Shown: positions 28,115-36,916, counted from the first letter of the stretch. The stretch is DNA of 64,000 nucleotides from Chitinophaga polysaccharea (GCF_902150045.1 NZ_CABFVU010000002.1:360001-424000), one strand, 5' to 3'. Notes: generated by a model not told the origin, from the sequence alone. Numbers and translations: made by a program.

Positions 28115-29788
28115 ATGAATTATCAATCGTTTTTATTCAGATGTTTGTTGCTGGTGCTGTTCACTGGTTTCCTGGCGTCATGTGATCAAAGTAAAAAACA
28201 AAAGTTCAGTGTAGAGGATGTTCCCGATCCGAAAAAATCAGGCGGGGGTTATGTAAGCAATCCGGATCATCTTATTTCCGATGCCGCGGTAAGTGAGCTG
28301 AATGAAAAATTATCGGTGCTGGATAAGGATGGCAAAGCGCAGGTAGCAGTGGTAATATTGCGTAGTATCGGTGATAATGAATCGAGGGATTTTGTCCATA
28401 AGCTGTTTAACTACTGGAAAATCGGGGATAAGGAGAAGAACAACGGATTGCTGGTATTGATGGTGGAAGATGCCCGCCGGCTGGAGTTTGAAACGGGGTA
28501 CGGGCTGGAGGCCGATATGCCCGATATTATTTGTTTCCGTATCCAGCAGGAGTATATGATACCGCGTATCAAGGAGCATAACTATGACGCCGCGTTTACA
28601 GATGGCATCAGGTCTGTGGTTTCCCTGTTCAATAATGGCAACTATGCGTACGACAGGCTGCCGGAGCTTCCCCCTGCCGATGCCTCCCTGATGGCCGCCG
28701 ACAGCACCGTGGAGGCATCTGCTGATGCACAGGCAGCGGACGGCGATGTGCAGGAGGCAGCCGTAGCAGACATGGCCACGGCGTCGGGAGATGCAATGGA
28801 CGTAGCGCCGCAGTCGTTCGCCCAAACAGACATTGCCACCAACTCAGTGTCTAATGACTATACAGGGGATTTCTCCTTCCTGTCCGTGATATTCTGGTTA
28901 TTCGCTTCGGCGGTGATGATGCATCTTTTTTTTGGGATGAAGGCCAAAAGACGGGACGACGATGCTGATGCAGAACCGTTGAAAATATCGGCCATCCCTA
29001 ATGAATTCCTGCGTCCCCGCTGGATAGGGCTGATCATTATTCATGCCGTTGCTTTTTATATCATCTATTACATCACTACAAAGCGGCATACAGATGTAGG
29101 TTTCCTGAAAGTATTCCTGATCTATTACCTGGTGTGGCTGGCATTTATGCACGTGGCCGTACTCCTTATTGCAGCCCGTTCGGCGGTGATGCTCCGGAAT
29201 GACGACCGGCATCTCAAATGGCTGCGGCTGGAGGTATTGCGCCGCGATTTACGGATAGCAGGTTATGTGTTTCCATTACCGTATTTATGGCTCTACCTGA
29301 AATGGCTGCAATACCGGCTCAATCATTTGCGGAATGATGTATATGAGTGCCCGCAATGCTCCCATCCGATGCACAAACTGGATGAAGCAGAAGATAACAC
29401 TTACCTCGATAAAGGGCAGGTGATGGAGGAAAAACTGGAATCAGTGGATTATGACGTATGGCGCTGCGACACCTGTAACACCCAAACGGTACTGAATTAC
29501 ACCAACATGCGGTCAGGGCTTACAGATTGTCCTTCCTGTAAGCATAAGACGTATAAATGTAAAAAAACGGTGACCAAACGGCGGGCTACTACTTCCTCGG
29601 AAGGATGGGGGATCAGGGAGTATGTGTGCGCCTTCTGTGCCTATGCACACGATTATCAGTTTGTTATTCCGAAGATATCCAAATCCTCTTCTTCCTCTTC
29701 ATCCGGAAGTTCCTCTTCTTCTTCTTCCTCTTCTTCCAGCTGGGGCGGCGGATCTTCCGGTGGCGGCGGAGCAAGCAGCAGCTGGTAA
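28115..29788 (+). CDS. TPM-domain lipoprotein with membrane helices and zinc-ribbon region
   Basis: 557 residues. Lipobox GFLASC, then a TPM domain (~50-170: LISDAAVSELNEKLSVLDKD, VAVVILRSIGDNESRDFVH, LLVLMVEDARRLEFETGYGL), an Ala/Asp-rich linker, and membrane helices near 255-272, 304-321 and 331-352. The C-terminal part has four Cys pairs (CPQCSHPMH, CDTCNTQ, CPSCKHKTYKC, CAFCAYAH), which suggests zinc ribbons, and ends in a Ser run and WGGGSSGGG-like tail. TPM proteins are linked to membrane maintenance and photosystem repair elsewhere; the role here is unknown. Confidence 0.85.
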   Translation: MNYQSFLFRCLLLVLFTGFLASCDQSKKQKFSVEDVPDPKKSGGGYVSNPDHLISDAAVSELNEKLSVLDKDGKAQVAVVILRSIGDNESRDFVHKLFNYWKIGDKEKNNGLLVLMVEDARRLEFETGYGLEADMPDIICFRIQQEYMIPRIKEHNYDAAFTDGIRSVVSLFNNGNYAYDRLPELPPADASLMAADSTVEASADAQAADGDVQEAAVADMATASGDAMDVAPQSFAQTDIATNSVSNDYTGDFSFLSVIFWLFASAVMMHLFFGMKAKRRDDDADAEPLKISAIPNEFLRPRWIGLIIIHAVAFYIIYYITTKRHTDVGFLKVFLIYYLVWLAFMHVAVLLIAARSAVMLRNDDRHLKWLRLEVLRRDLRIAGYVFPLPYLWLYLKWLQYRLNHLRNDVYECPQCSHPMHKLDEAEDNTYLDKGQVMEEKLESVDYDVWRCDTCNTQTVLNYTNMRSGLTDCPSCKHKTYKCKKTVTKRRATTSSEGWGIREYVCAFCAYAHDYQFVIPKISKSSSSSSSGSSSSSSSSSSSWGGGSSGGGGASSSW

Positions 29789-29805
29789 GCCTTGTTCCCG
29801 GAATA

Positions 29806-29831
29806 AAAAAGAGCCGGTGTAAAACCGGCTC
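29806..29831 (-). terminator. Terminator of the DUF6515-like gene
   Basis: GAGCCGGT and ACCGGCTC form a stem with a 5-base loop. The run of A before it on the plus strand becomes a T run on the minus strand, 29 bases beyond the minus-strand stop at 29860. It may also stop the rightward TPM transcript. Confidence 0.8.
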
Positions 29832-29859
29832 CCCTGTTAAACTGAATAACTATATTGAT

Positions 29860-30681
29860 TTAATTATCGGCATTCATCTTACCAACCACTTTATATCCTG
29901 CGATAGAATTATCGCTGTTCAGAACAGACTGGTAGTACATGCCGTCTGGTGATAAAAAGTACTGCTGACCATTGATATTCACGGTGCGGCAGTTATCCGG
30001 TAACTGTGAAATCATATCTGTGTTACCGGTTCCGTTGTCGGGATTGTTGTTGTTGTTGCTGCCCTGGTCATCGGTGATATTCACAGTTTTGTCGCCTATT
30101 TTACCATTTTTGCCTACTACAATATAACGGCGGCCGTTATCTGTCATGGATTCCTGGTAATAGGTACCATTCAGTTCATAGTAGGTGTTGCCGTCTACCT
30201 GTATTTCCTGTGCGCCATCCGGCAGATCCGGAACTGCAGCGCCAAGAGGGGCTTCCACTACCTTATAACCTTTGGAATCGCCGGTGGACTTATAATACGT
30301 TCCGCCGTAATAGTACATCGGGCCAAAGGAAGCGCCAAGGGAAAAGTAACCGAAAGGCAGTGAGGAAACATATAATCCTAATGGAGGAAAGAATGGATTG
30401 TAGTACGGGCGGTACCAGGGACGCCTGTAATAAACACGTCCGGGACCATAATATCCGTGATAATATCCCCTGTTTACCGGGGCTATCACCCGGGGAGAAT
30501 ATAAACGGGGAGATGTATACACCCGGCCGCTGGAACGGAACCCTCCGCCTCCGCCAAAATGAGCGCCGCCACCCCGGCTTCCGCCCTGGCCTGAATGAAC
30601 ACGTTGCGCACTGGCATTGTTTACTGTAAATGTGCCTAACAGGCCAACCAGCACAAACAGTATATAAAATCTGTTTTTCAT
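29860..30681 (-). CDS. Exported DUF6515-like protein
   Basis: 273 residues: signal peptide (ILFVLVGLLGTFTVNNASA), Gly/Arg/Tyr-rich stretch (GGGAHFGGGGGFRSSGR), a hydrophobic-glycine middle, then two or three copies of a GxxYYxxxGxYY-type motif (YYELNGTYYQESM, YFLSPDGMYYQSV). This is the pattern of DUF6515 family proteins of Bacteroidota, unknown function but probably surface or cell-wall associated. Own terminator downstream. Confidence 0.76.
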   Translation of the reverse strand: MKNRFYILFVLVGLLGTFTVNNASAQRVHSGQGGSRGGGAHFGGGGGFRSSGRVYTSPRLYSPRVIAPVNRGYYHGYYGPGRVYYRRPWYRPYYNPFFPPLGLYVSSLPFGYFSLGASFGPMYYYGGTYYKSTGDSKGYKVVEAPLGAAVPDLPDGAQEIQVDGNTYYELNGTYYQESMTDNGRRYIVVGKNGKIGDKTVNITDDQGSNNNNNPDNGTGNTDMISQLPDNCRTVNINGQQYFLSPDGMYYQSVLNSDNSIAGYKVVGKMNADN

Positions 30682-30810
30682 TTCTTTAACATTTGGTAAT
30701 CGTCTCTTCAGTATCTCTTTTCTGTTACTTGTTAGACGGCAAAAGGGAGCTGAAGTTTAACTATAATCCATATAAAGCAAAAATGCGGCCGGTTTGCTGA
30801 AAGGTACTGT

Positions 30811-31764
30811 TTATTGGGTGCTGGTAGTATTGATGGCGGCCATAAACCGGTTGGCGAGATGCCCTATTTCTACTGATTTTACCACCTGGCCGACCCATTG
30901 TGCTGGGAGCTGGTCAAAACCATAATGAAGGCCTGCTGCGGCGCCGGCCACTGCGCCGGTGGTGTCGGTATCTCCGCCGAGATTTACCGCTGCGAGCACG
31001 CAATCCCTGTAGCCGGATGTATTCAGCAGGCACCAGAGCGCACTTTCCAGGGTATGTATCACGTAGCCGGAGCTGATAATCTGTTGTTCCGGTATTTCGG
31101 CTATGTTTTGCTGTAAAACACGCTCATAAAGCTTTATTTCTGCCGGGTTGAAGGGTTGGGTACCCAGGTAGGCATTTACACTCCGCTGCATTTGTAAATA
31201 CGCATCCCCCGGATTTTTTATGGAAAGCAACGCACGCAGGAATTCAACATAAATAAAACAGCCTAGTACCGACCGGAAATGCTGGTGCGTAATGCCGGAT
31301 ACCTCCCTGGTAAGCTGGTAACGGGCGTGAATATCATTTTCATTGATAAGGAAAAAGGCGAGAGGCATCATGCGCATCAGGGATCCGTTGCCGTTTTCAA
31401 ATTCCTCAAAGCCGCCGCTAACCAGTGGGGAAGTGCCTGTGGCACAGCGTTGCAGGGCGCGGCGGGTAGTATGCCCGATATCGAAAACCTCGTTGTGCGC
31501 GCCCCAGTAGCCTTCCAACGACCAGCGGACGAATGTATCCGCCATGTTCTGAAGATTATAACCTGCAATGAGACTTTCTGCTGTGCAGAAAGTTAGGGAA
31601 GAATCATCTGAAAAGGTTCCCGGGGGCTGGTTCCAGCATCCATATCCGGTGAATGTGGTGATTGGGTTTTCTGAGAGATAACTGCGTGTTTTGAATTCTA
31701 CCGGTACGCCCAGCGCATCGCCAATAGCGATACCGTAAAAAGCGCCTGTAATTTGTTGCTGCAT
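30811..31764 (-). CDS. ADP-ribosylglycohydrolase family protein
   Basis: 317 residues. The fold is recognisable from GAFYGIAIGDALGVPVEF at the start, the Mg-binding FSDDSSLTF (residues ~51-59) and a late NLGGDTDTTGAVAGAAAG (metal-binding Asp residues). Members remove ADP-ribose from proteins or small molecules. No partner ADP-ribosyltransferase is visible nearby. Stop and start are clean, and no frame change is seen. Confidence 0.93.
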   Translation of the reverse strand: MQQQITGAFYGIAIGDALGVPVEFKTRSYLSENPITTFTGYGCWNQPPGTFSDDSSLTFCTAESLIAGYNLQNMADTFVRWSLEGYWGAHNEVFDIGHTTRRALQRCATGTSPLVSGGFEEFENGNGSLMRMMPLAFFLINENDIHARYQLTREVSGITHQHFRSVLGCFIYVEFLRALLSIKNPGDAYLQMQRSVNAYLGTQPFNPAEIKLYERVLQQNIAEIPEQQIISSGYVIHTLESALWCLLNTSGYRDCVLAAVNLGGDTDTTGAVAGAAAGLHYGFDQLPAQWVGQVVKSVEIGHLANRFMAAINTTSTQ

Positions 31765-31951
31765 GAGATGGAATAACTAACGTTAAAGGATGTATGTAAA
31801 TGTGATAATGAATATACGGTTGATTCATTAATTCTGATAACCGGAATTTGATATTTATACAATAATTTTCTTAATTGCCATTATTCATTTTATTCAGCAT
31901 TTTTTTGTGCTGTTCAGAATTGTTCATTCTCATAATGCCTGTAGAACGTGG

Positions 31952-31980
31952 TTTCGGAGAATGACAACGACCTATCTTTG
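31952..31980 (+). promoter_or_regulatory. Probable rightward promoter before the structured region
   Basis: TATCTTTG at 31973-31980 is a perfect TAnnTTTG. TTTC at 31952-31955 is a one-mismatch -33 element with a 17-base spacer (slightly short). Transcription would start near 31987, four bases before an ATG, and read into the hairpin array. Confidence 0.45.
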
Positions 31981-31990
31981 CACTATCACG

Positions 31991-32035
31991 ATGAATATAT
32001 CGCTGAATGCAATTACCGAAAATCTGTTTTTTTAG
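31991..32035 (+). CDS. Possible 14-residue leader peptide
   Basis: ATG at 31991 opens MNISLNAITENLFF and stops at 32033-32035. It lies within five bases of the predicted transcription start, so it would be nearly leaderless. No run of one amino acid points to attenuation. It could be chance. Confidence 0.2.
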   Translation: MNISLNAITENLFF

Positions 32036-32282
32036 TTTGTCCTGAGCATTAATATAACCTTATTATCACAGTTAACCCGGCTGCAAAATAAAGGTTATTC
32101 AACCATTACTGGTTCCGCTGAATAGCGGGCTATTCCATGTATTTATTTTATGATAATGAAAATTAACCCACATGCAATCTTTTTTGTTCAACAGGCATTT
32201 TCAAACATGCACATTTCTTGGGCATTACCATCACCAGTTATTTTCTTTTGTATTGAATTAACGAAAGAATTGTTGCTTCCCG

Positions 32283-32322
32283 TATGCCAGGTTCTGATCA
32301 GACGACAGAACAGACGGGCATA
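32283..32322. repeat. Nested inverted repeat
   Basis: Outer arms TATGCC and GGCATA enclose inner arms GTTCTG and CAGAAC around a 9-base loop. It is different in sequence from the 24-base array units but lies just upstream of them. Confidence 0.55.
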
Positions 32323-32491
32323 AGGAACAAGATGCAGCTGGTATGATACACCGGCAACTGGTCAGACCTGGTATTACCGGTTTACCTGTAAGGGAATGGC
32401 ATGTGCACTTGCAGCTACAGTATTCATTGTTTGTTCCCGGCTACAGTTAACCAATCAAATACTTTCACAAGGGGTGATAGTACTACAAGAA

Positions 32492-33137
32492 CGGACAGCT
32501 TTTCCAGGCAGTCCGGTTAATTCGATTATTAAGACAGAACATTTAGTCGAAGTCTTTGCGACGCTTGCTAAACGGGACCACTTATTCAGGTAGTCCCCTG
32601 ATTATTGATCCTGTATATTTTTTAAAACGATAATTGGAGTGCAAATACAACGGAAATAGTAGGTCAGGACCGTTTTTCTAGACGGTCCCTCTTACAGAAA
32701 TCATCAATATGGAGGTTCATAGCCCTGCATGTTGTTTATATATAAAGCCATATGTTAAACCTACCGGTGCAGAGAGATTATTTATGCTGCGATTGATTCG
32801 GAAAATCCGGGGGACTGTTTTTCCAGACGGTCCCCGATTTTTAAAAACCAGGCTGGGAAAGCCTTCCTGATATAATACTTTTCATGGGTTCAATTTGATT
32901 TTGGGTAAGTAAGGGGCCATCTTTCCAGATGGTCCTCATTTCTTCCACAGATCATAATAACCAGACATATTCACAATGGATCGGACATACTAAAAAAGCA
33001 GGGGCTGTTTTTCCAGGCGGCCCCATTCTACTGATCAACTCATGGTAATACGGTTGGAAGCCGTGCTTACTGCAACATAATTTATTTTAAGGTGGACGTA
33101 AAAAATGGATACAGGGGCTGTTTATCAAAACGGCCCA
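32492..33137 (+). repeat. Array of seven 24-base hairpins with a shared 8-base loop
   Basis: Seven units of 8-base arm, 8-base loop, 8-base arm, all in the same orientation: 32492-32515, 32574-32597, 32666-32689, 32811-32834, 32913-32936, 33001-33024, 33114-33137. Loops are TTTTCCAG in units 1, 4 and 6, one or two changes in 2, 3 and 5, and TTATCAAA in 7. Arms vary together: GGGACTGT/ACGGTCCC, GGGGCTGT/GCGGCCCC, GGGGCCAT/ATGGTCCT, GGGACCAC/GTAGTCCC, CGGACAGC/GCAGTCCG. Spacers of 58-121 bases are unrelated, and carry neither promoters nor reading frames. Most units lack a T run after them, so they are not simply terminators. It ends 104 bases before the aldo-keto reductase ATG. Identity unknown. 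Confidence 0.85.
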
Positions 33138-33241
33138 TAATTTTTAAACGGATTTATATAAAAATGAAAGTTTTGGCTATAACTTCGTTATGGGCACACT
33201 GCATAAGTGTCTTTGTTAAAAACACCATAAACCCGGAATCC

Positions 33242-34138
33242 ATGCAATATCATCTCCTCGGAAAATCAAATCTCGCTGTCAGTGAAATCGGGTTTGGCTG
33301 CATGTCGCTCGGTAGTGATGATGCCGCCAATGCAGGTCTCATTCATCAGGCCTGCGACAGGGGCATTAATTTTTTTGATACCGCCGATCTGTATGAATAT
33401 GGGCAAAATGAAATCACTGTTGGTAAAGCCCTGAAAGACAGGCGTTCATCTGTTATCATCGCTACCAAGGTGGGAAACCAGTGGAGGGAAGACGGCAGCG
33501 GGTGGGACTGGAATCCGCGTAAAGACTATATCATGGCCGCTGTGGAGGCAAGTTTGCAGCGGTTGCAAACAGACTATATTGATCTGTACCAACTGCATGG
33601 CGGAACTATTGATGATCCCATCGACGATACGATAGATGCTTTTGAAACTTTACAACGGCACGGGAAAATACGCTGGTACGGTATCTCTTCCATCCGCCCC
33701 AATGTGATCCGTGAATATGTTAAACGGTCGCACATAGTGAGCATAATGATGCAATATAGCCTGCTGGACCGGCGGCCGGAAGAAACGGTCTTCCCGCTGT
33801 TACAGGAAAATAATATCGGCGTGCTGGCAAGAGGCACCGTGGCCAAAGGGCTGCTGGTTGATAAACCCGCAGCAGCCTACCTCAACTATACGGCGAAAGA
33901 GGTTGCAACAGCAGCTGCTGCGGTGAAGGAGGCAAGTACTTCTTCAAGGCACGCAGCACAAACTGCGTTACGGTTTGTATTGCAACAACCCGCCGTAACA
34001 AGTGCCGTTGCGGGCATACGTACCCCTGCTCAACTGGAAGATGCGCTGAACGCAGTAAATGCCTCCGCTTTATTGCCGGAAGAAATAAAGAAATTACAAC
34101 AGGCAGTAGCAATAAATACTTATGAGCAGCATCGATAA
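33242..34138 (+). CDS. Aldo-keto reductase
   Basis: 298 residues from the ATG at 33242 (MQYHLLGKSNLAVSEIGFGC), where family similarity begins. An in-frame ATG at 33164 would add 26 residues with no AKR counterpart. Features: FFDTADLYEYGQNE with catalytic Asp and Tyr, TKVGNQW with Lys, LYQLHGGTIDDP with His, and a cofactor region ending SAVAGIRTPAQLEDAL. It probably reduces a carbonyl with NADPH; the substrate is unknown. It lies downstream of the hairpin array, which may form a long leader for it. Confidence 0.92.
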   Translation: MQYHLLGKSNLAVSEIGFGCMSLGSDDAANAGLIHQACDRGINFFDTADLYEYGQNEITVGKALKDRRSSVIIATKVGNQWREDGSGWDWNPRKDYIMAAVEASLQRLQTDYIDLYQLHGGTIDDPIDDTIDAFETLQRHGKIRWYGISSIRPNVIREYVKRSHIVSIMMQYSLLDRRPEETVFPLLQENNIGVLARGTVAKGLLVDKPAAAYLNYTAKEVATAAAAVKEASTSSRHAAQTALRFVLQQPAVTSAVAGIRTPAQLEDALNAVNASALLPEEIKKLQQAVAINTYEQHR

Positions 34139-34206
34139 CACGATCCGCTGCTTCTTGTTTTCATACCGTCTGCGTTATATTGTATTCCATCTTAAAGCAT
34201 GTTGCT

Positions 34207-34911
34207 ATGCAAAAACTGAAAGTGGGAATGTTATTGTTCCCGGGGTTAACGATCCTTGATTTTACAGGCCCTTATGATGTATTTGTAAAAGCGCCCTGCT
34301 TTGAAGTGCTTATTATCGGTGAAACCACTGGTATTATCCAGGCAGAAGGGGGCCTGCTTTTACAGCCGGAAGTGGCCCTGGCCAATTGCCCGCAGCTGGA
34401 TGTTATTTTTGTTCCCGGTGGCGCAGGAATCAATGCCTTACTCACTAACCCTGCGATTTTGCAGTTCCTGAGGGATCAGGCTGTAAAGGCAAAGTATATT
34501 ACTTCCGTTTGTACCGGTGCTTTGATGCTTGCAGCCGCCGGGCTGTTGGATGGGTTTAAAGCCACTACACACTGGCGTTCGCTGGAGCTGCTGCGGATGT
34601 TTGGTGTGGAAACGCTGGAAGAAAGAGTGGTGAAAGACAGGAACCGTATTACCGGAGGAGGTGTAACCGCCGGTATTGATTTCGGGCTGGTGTTGACTGC
34701 CCTTATTGGTGGAGATGAAGCCGCCAAAATTGTACAGCTGCAGCTTGAGTATAACCCGGCTCCGCCTTTTAGGGCTGGCTCCCCGCATACTGCAGGGTTG
34801 CCGGTATTGCAGCATGCAAAAGAGCAGACCGCGTATATGCTGGAAACCCGGAAGAAAATTATCCGGCAACTATTGCAGGATCGGGCGCCCTCTTCAGCAG
34901 AGCCCTCCTGA
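34207..34911 (+). CDS. DJ-1/PfpI family protein (isonitrile hydratase-like)
   Basis: 234 residues from the ATG at 34207 (MQKLKVGMLLFPGLTILDF). The nucleophile elbow is SVCTGALMLAAAGLL with Cys102, followed by KATTHWRS, the pattern of the AraC-like/InhA glutamine-amidotransferase-like group. Isonitrile hydratase or another thiol-based hydrolase/chaperone role is possible. Its last 53 coding bases overlap the 3' end of the convergent desaturase gene, so the two transcripts are antisense there. Confidence 0.89.
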   Translation: MQKLKVGMLLFPGLTILDFTGPYDVFVKAPCFEVLIIGETTGIIQAEGGLLLQPEVALANCPQLDVIFVPGGAGINALLTNPAILQFLRDQAVKAKYITSVCTGALMLAAAGLLDGFKATTHWRSLELLRMFGVETLEERVVKDRNRITGGGVTAGIDFGLVLTALIGGDEAAKIVQLQLEYNPAPPFRAGSPHTAGLPVLQHAKEQTAYMLETRKKIIRQLLQDRAPSSAEPS

Positions 34912-35890
34912 TGGTTCGTACTTCCCGCAAACTGATCATCCGGTCTTGTTCAGGATCCCATACTTTCAGCCGGAAACAGGCACAGATATCACGAAAACCA
35001 AGACTGGTGGTTTTAACCTGTTGCATGGCCGGGATGTTTTGCATTACTTCCGGTAAACGGTAAAATGGTATACGTGCGTTGAGGTGATGAATATGATGAT
35101 AACCAATATTGCCCGTAAACCACTTCATAACAGGACTCATCACCATATAGCTCGAAGAAAGCAGCGCTGCTTTATCGTAACACCAGTCCTTGTTCACGTT
35201 GAATGTGACACCCGGGAAATTATGTTGTGCGTAAAAAAGATATGCACCAAGTCCGCAGGCAATGGTAAATGGAACCAGTACAAACAGTAGCCAGCTTTCC
35301 CAGCCCAGGAAATAAATTATCCCCGCACTGCCGCCAATATGGATGATGAGCGCCAGTAAAGAGTCGAGGTGTTTACGGGGACTGCTGGCAAAAGACTGCA
35401 CACACATGCCTATCATAAACATCGACAGGTAGCCGGCAGCAATGGTAATCGGATGGCGGCTGAACAGGTAAGTTCTTCTTTCTGCCGGTGTAATGGATTC
35501 AAATTTTTTGCGGGTAATAATGGGATATGAGCCAATGCTGGCGCTGAATAATTTAGAATTATGCTTGTGGTGATAATCATGTGAGCGTTTCCATATACTG
35601 GACGGGGCAAGCACATAAATCCCGAAAGTAACCATGATCACTTCTGCTAACCACGATTTATGCAGGATGGCATGATGCTGATGATCGTGATAAATAACAA
35701 ACATCCTTACAATCAGTAATCCTGAAAGAATACTGGCCATTATTTTCAACACCAGGTAAGGTAATGCCAGGGTGCCTGTTAAAGCCATTATCAACAGCAG
35801 TAGCGTTGATATTGTATAGAGCCAGCTTTTGGCCCTTTCTTCGCGCGCATATGGCTTTGTAGCCAATATCAGTTTTTTACCTTCCAGCAT
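34859..35890 (-). CDS. Membrane fatty acid desaturase family protein
   Basis: 343 residues with about five to six membrane helices. The three diiron histidine boxes are present: HDHQHH (~residues 68-73), HDYHHKH (~104-110) and HHIHH (~265-269). Members desaturate or hydroxylate acyl chains or carotenoid-like lipids in the inner membrane. It starts 45 bases after the LpxL-type acyltransferase stop on the same strand, so the two probably form a lipid-modification operon. The 3' end overlaps the convergent DJ-1 gene. Confidence 0.9.
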   Translation of the reverse strand: MLEGKKLILATKPYAREERAKSWLYTISTLLLLIMALTGTLALPYLVLKIMASILSGLLIVRMFVIYHDHQHHAILHKSWLAEVIMVTFGIYVLAPSSIWKRSHDYHHKHNSKLFSASIGSYPIITRKKFESITPAERRTYLFSRHPITIAAGYLSMFMIGMCVQSFASSPRKHLDSLLALIIHIGGSAGIIYFLGWESWLLFVLVPFTIACGLGAYLFYAQHNFPGVTFNVNKDWCYDKAALLSSSYMVMSPVMKWFTGNIGYHHIHHLNARIPFYRLPEVMQNIPAMQQVKTTSLGFRDICACFRLKVWDPEQDRMISLREVRTIRRALLKRAPDPAIVAG

Positions 35891-35935
35891 ATTGTTGTAG
35901 GATAATCTGTCTATAGTTTTAGTAATGTAAAGAAA

Positions 35936-36916
35936 TTATATAGCCGCAGTGCGTTTATGTTTCCATCTTTTGTGCGACCAGAGCCAGGTGGCCGGCTGGG
36001 CAACAATATCTTCTTCAAGTTTGCGGGTATGCGCGGCAGTGATCGCCCCATCTTTTTCTTCTGCCGGCGATGCAGTGAGTAGTTCTGCAGAAACAGTATA
36101 ATAACCTCTTTTCTCACGTTGTACCGTTACATATACCACCGGGTAGTTCATTTTCTGTGCTATTTTCTCCGTACCCTTGAAAACAGGGGTATCCTGATGG
36201 AGGAAGCTGAGCCACTGCGCAGTTTTAGGTTGAGGCGCCTGGTCGGCAATGAATGCAGTGGCATTTACTTCGCCACGGTTTTGTACCATATCGCGGAAGG
36301 TATCCTGCATGGCAATCAGCTTGGTACCAAAACGCGTGCGCATGCGGTACATGAGCCCGTTAAAATGTTTATTGGCCAGCGGATGATAAATTACATACAA
36401 TTGCTGCCGGCATAGGATACTGAACGTATTGCCCGCCCATTCCCAGTTGCCTTTGTGCCCCATTACCAGCACTACGCTCTTTTTCTCCGCTTCGAGGCGG
36501 TTAAAAAGCTCCACCGTGGCTGGCGTAAAGCTACAATGCCTCACCATCGCTGTTTTGCTGATGGTAAGAGTTTTAAATGTTTCGAGAAAAAGATCGCACA
36601 GATAGTGATAAAAATCCTTACATATACGCCGGATCTCCGCATCGCTCTTTTCCGGGAAAGAATTGCGCAGGTTCCGGAGAACTACTTTTTTACGGTAGCC
36701 CATCACATAATACAATAACAGGTATACTGCGTCGGAAACCAGGTAAAGAACACGAAATGGCAGGAGCGATAACGCGTAAATCAGTGGTAACAGCAAGTAG
36801 TAGGCAATAGCAGACAATATGGCATAGGTTTTTGATACTCCGAAAAGTATTATTGAAAATGTAAATGTATGGCTTAAAGAACACTTTTCATAGCATCCAT
36901 GAAAAAAACGGCGCAT
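35936..36916 (-). CDS. LpxL/HtrB-type lipid A acyltransferase family protein
   Basis: About 327 residues from the ATG at 36916. The open frame extends upstream under the divergent amidase, which is unlikely to be coding. The start could also be a TTG near 36817, closer to family homology. Features: N-terminal membrane helix (LPLIYALSLLPFRVLYLVSD), NLRNSFPEKS, the acyltransferase HxxxxE motif VMGHKGNWEWAGN, and FIADQAPQP. Such enzymes add secondary acyl chains to lipid A or related lipids at the inner membrane. Cotranscribed with the desaturase. Confidence 0.87.
   Translation of the reverse strand: MRRFFHGCYEKCSLSHTFTFSIILFGVSKTYAILSAIAYYLLLPLIYALSLLPFRVLYLVSDAVYLLLYYVMGYRKKVVLRNLRNSFPEKSDAEIRRICKDFYHYLCDLFLETFKTLTISKTAMVRHCSFTPATVELFNRLEAEKKSVVLVMGHKGNWEWAGNTFSILCRQQLYVIYHPLANKHFNGLMYRMRTRFGTKLIAMQDTFRDMVQNRGEVNATAFIADQAPQPKTAQWLSFLHQDTPVFKGTEKIAQKMNYPVVYVTVQREKRGYYTVSAELLTASPAEEKDGAITAAHTRKLEEDIVAQPATWLWSHKRWKHKRTAAI

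Larger units (their letters stand above)
31765..32491. other. Gene-free structured region, left part
   Basis: About 730 bases with no long reading frame. It holds a promoter-like pair (31952-31980), a 14-codon frame directly after it, small hairpins at 31895-31912 and 32115-32128, a nested hairpin at 32283-32322, and an inverted pair ACCGG/CCGGT around 32361-32391. It leads into the hairpin array at 32492. Confidence 0.6.

Noticed and set aside
31895..31912. Eighth hairpin (CAGCA, 8-base loop TTTTTTTG, TGCTG)
   Set aside because: Loop length fits but arm sequence and stem length do not match the array; treated as an unrelated small hairpin.
32492..33137. CRISPR array or integron attC array reading of the hairpin repeats
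   Set aside because: Repeats are 24-base palindromes whose arm sequence varies, spacers are 58-121 bases and uneven, no cas or integrase gene is near, and no attC core sites (RYYYAAC) are seen.
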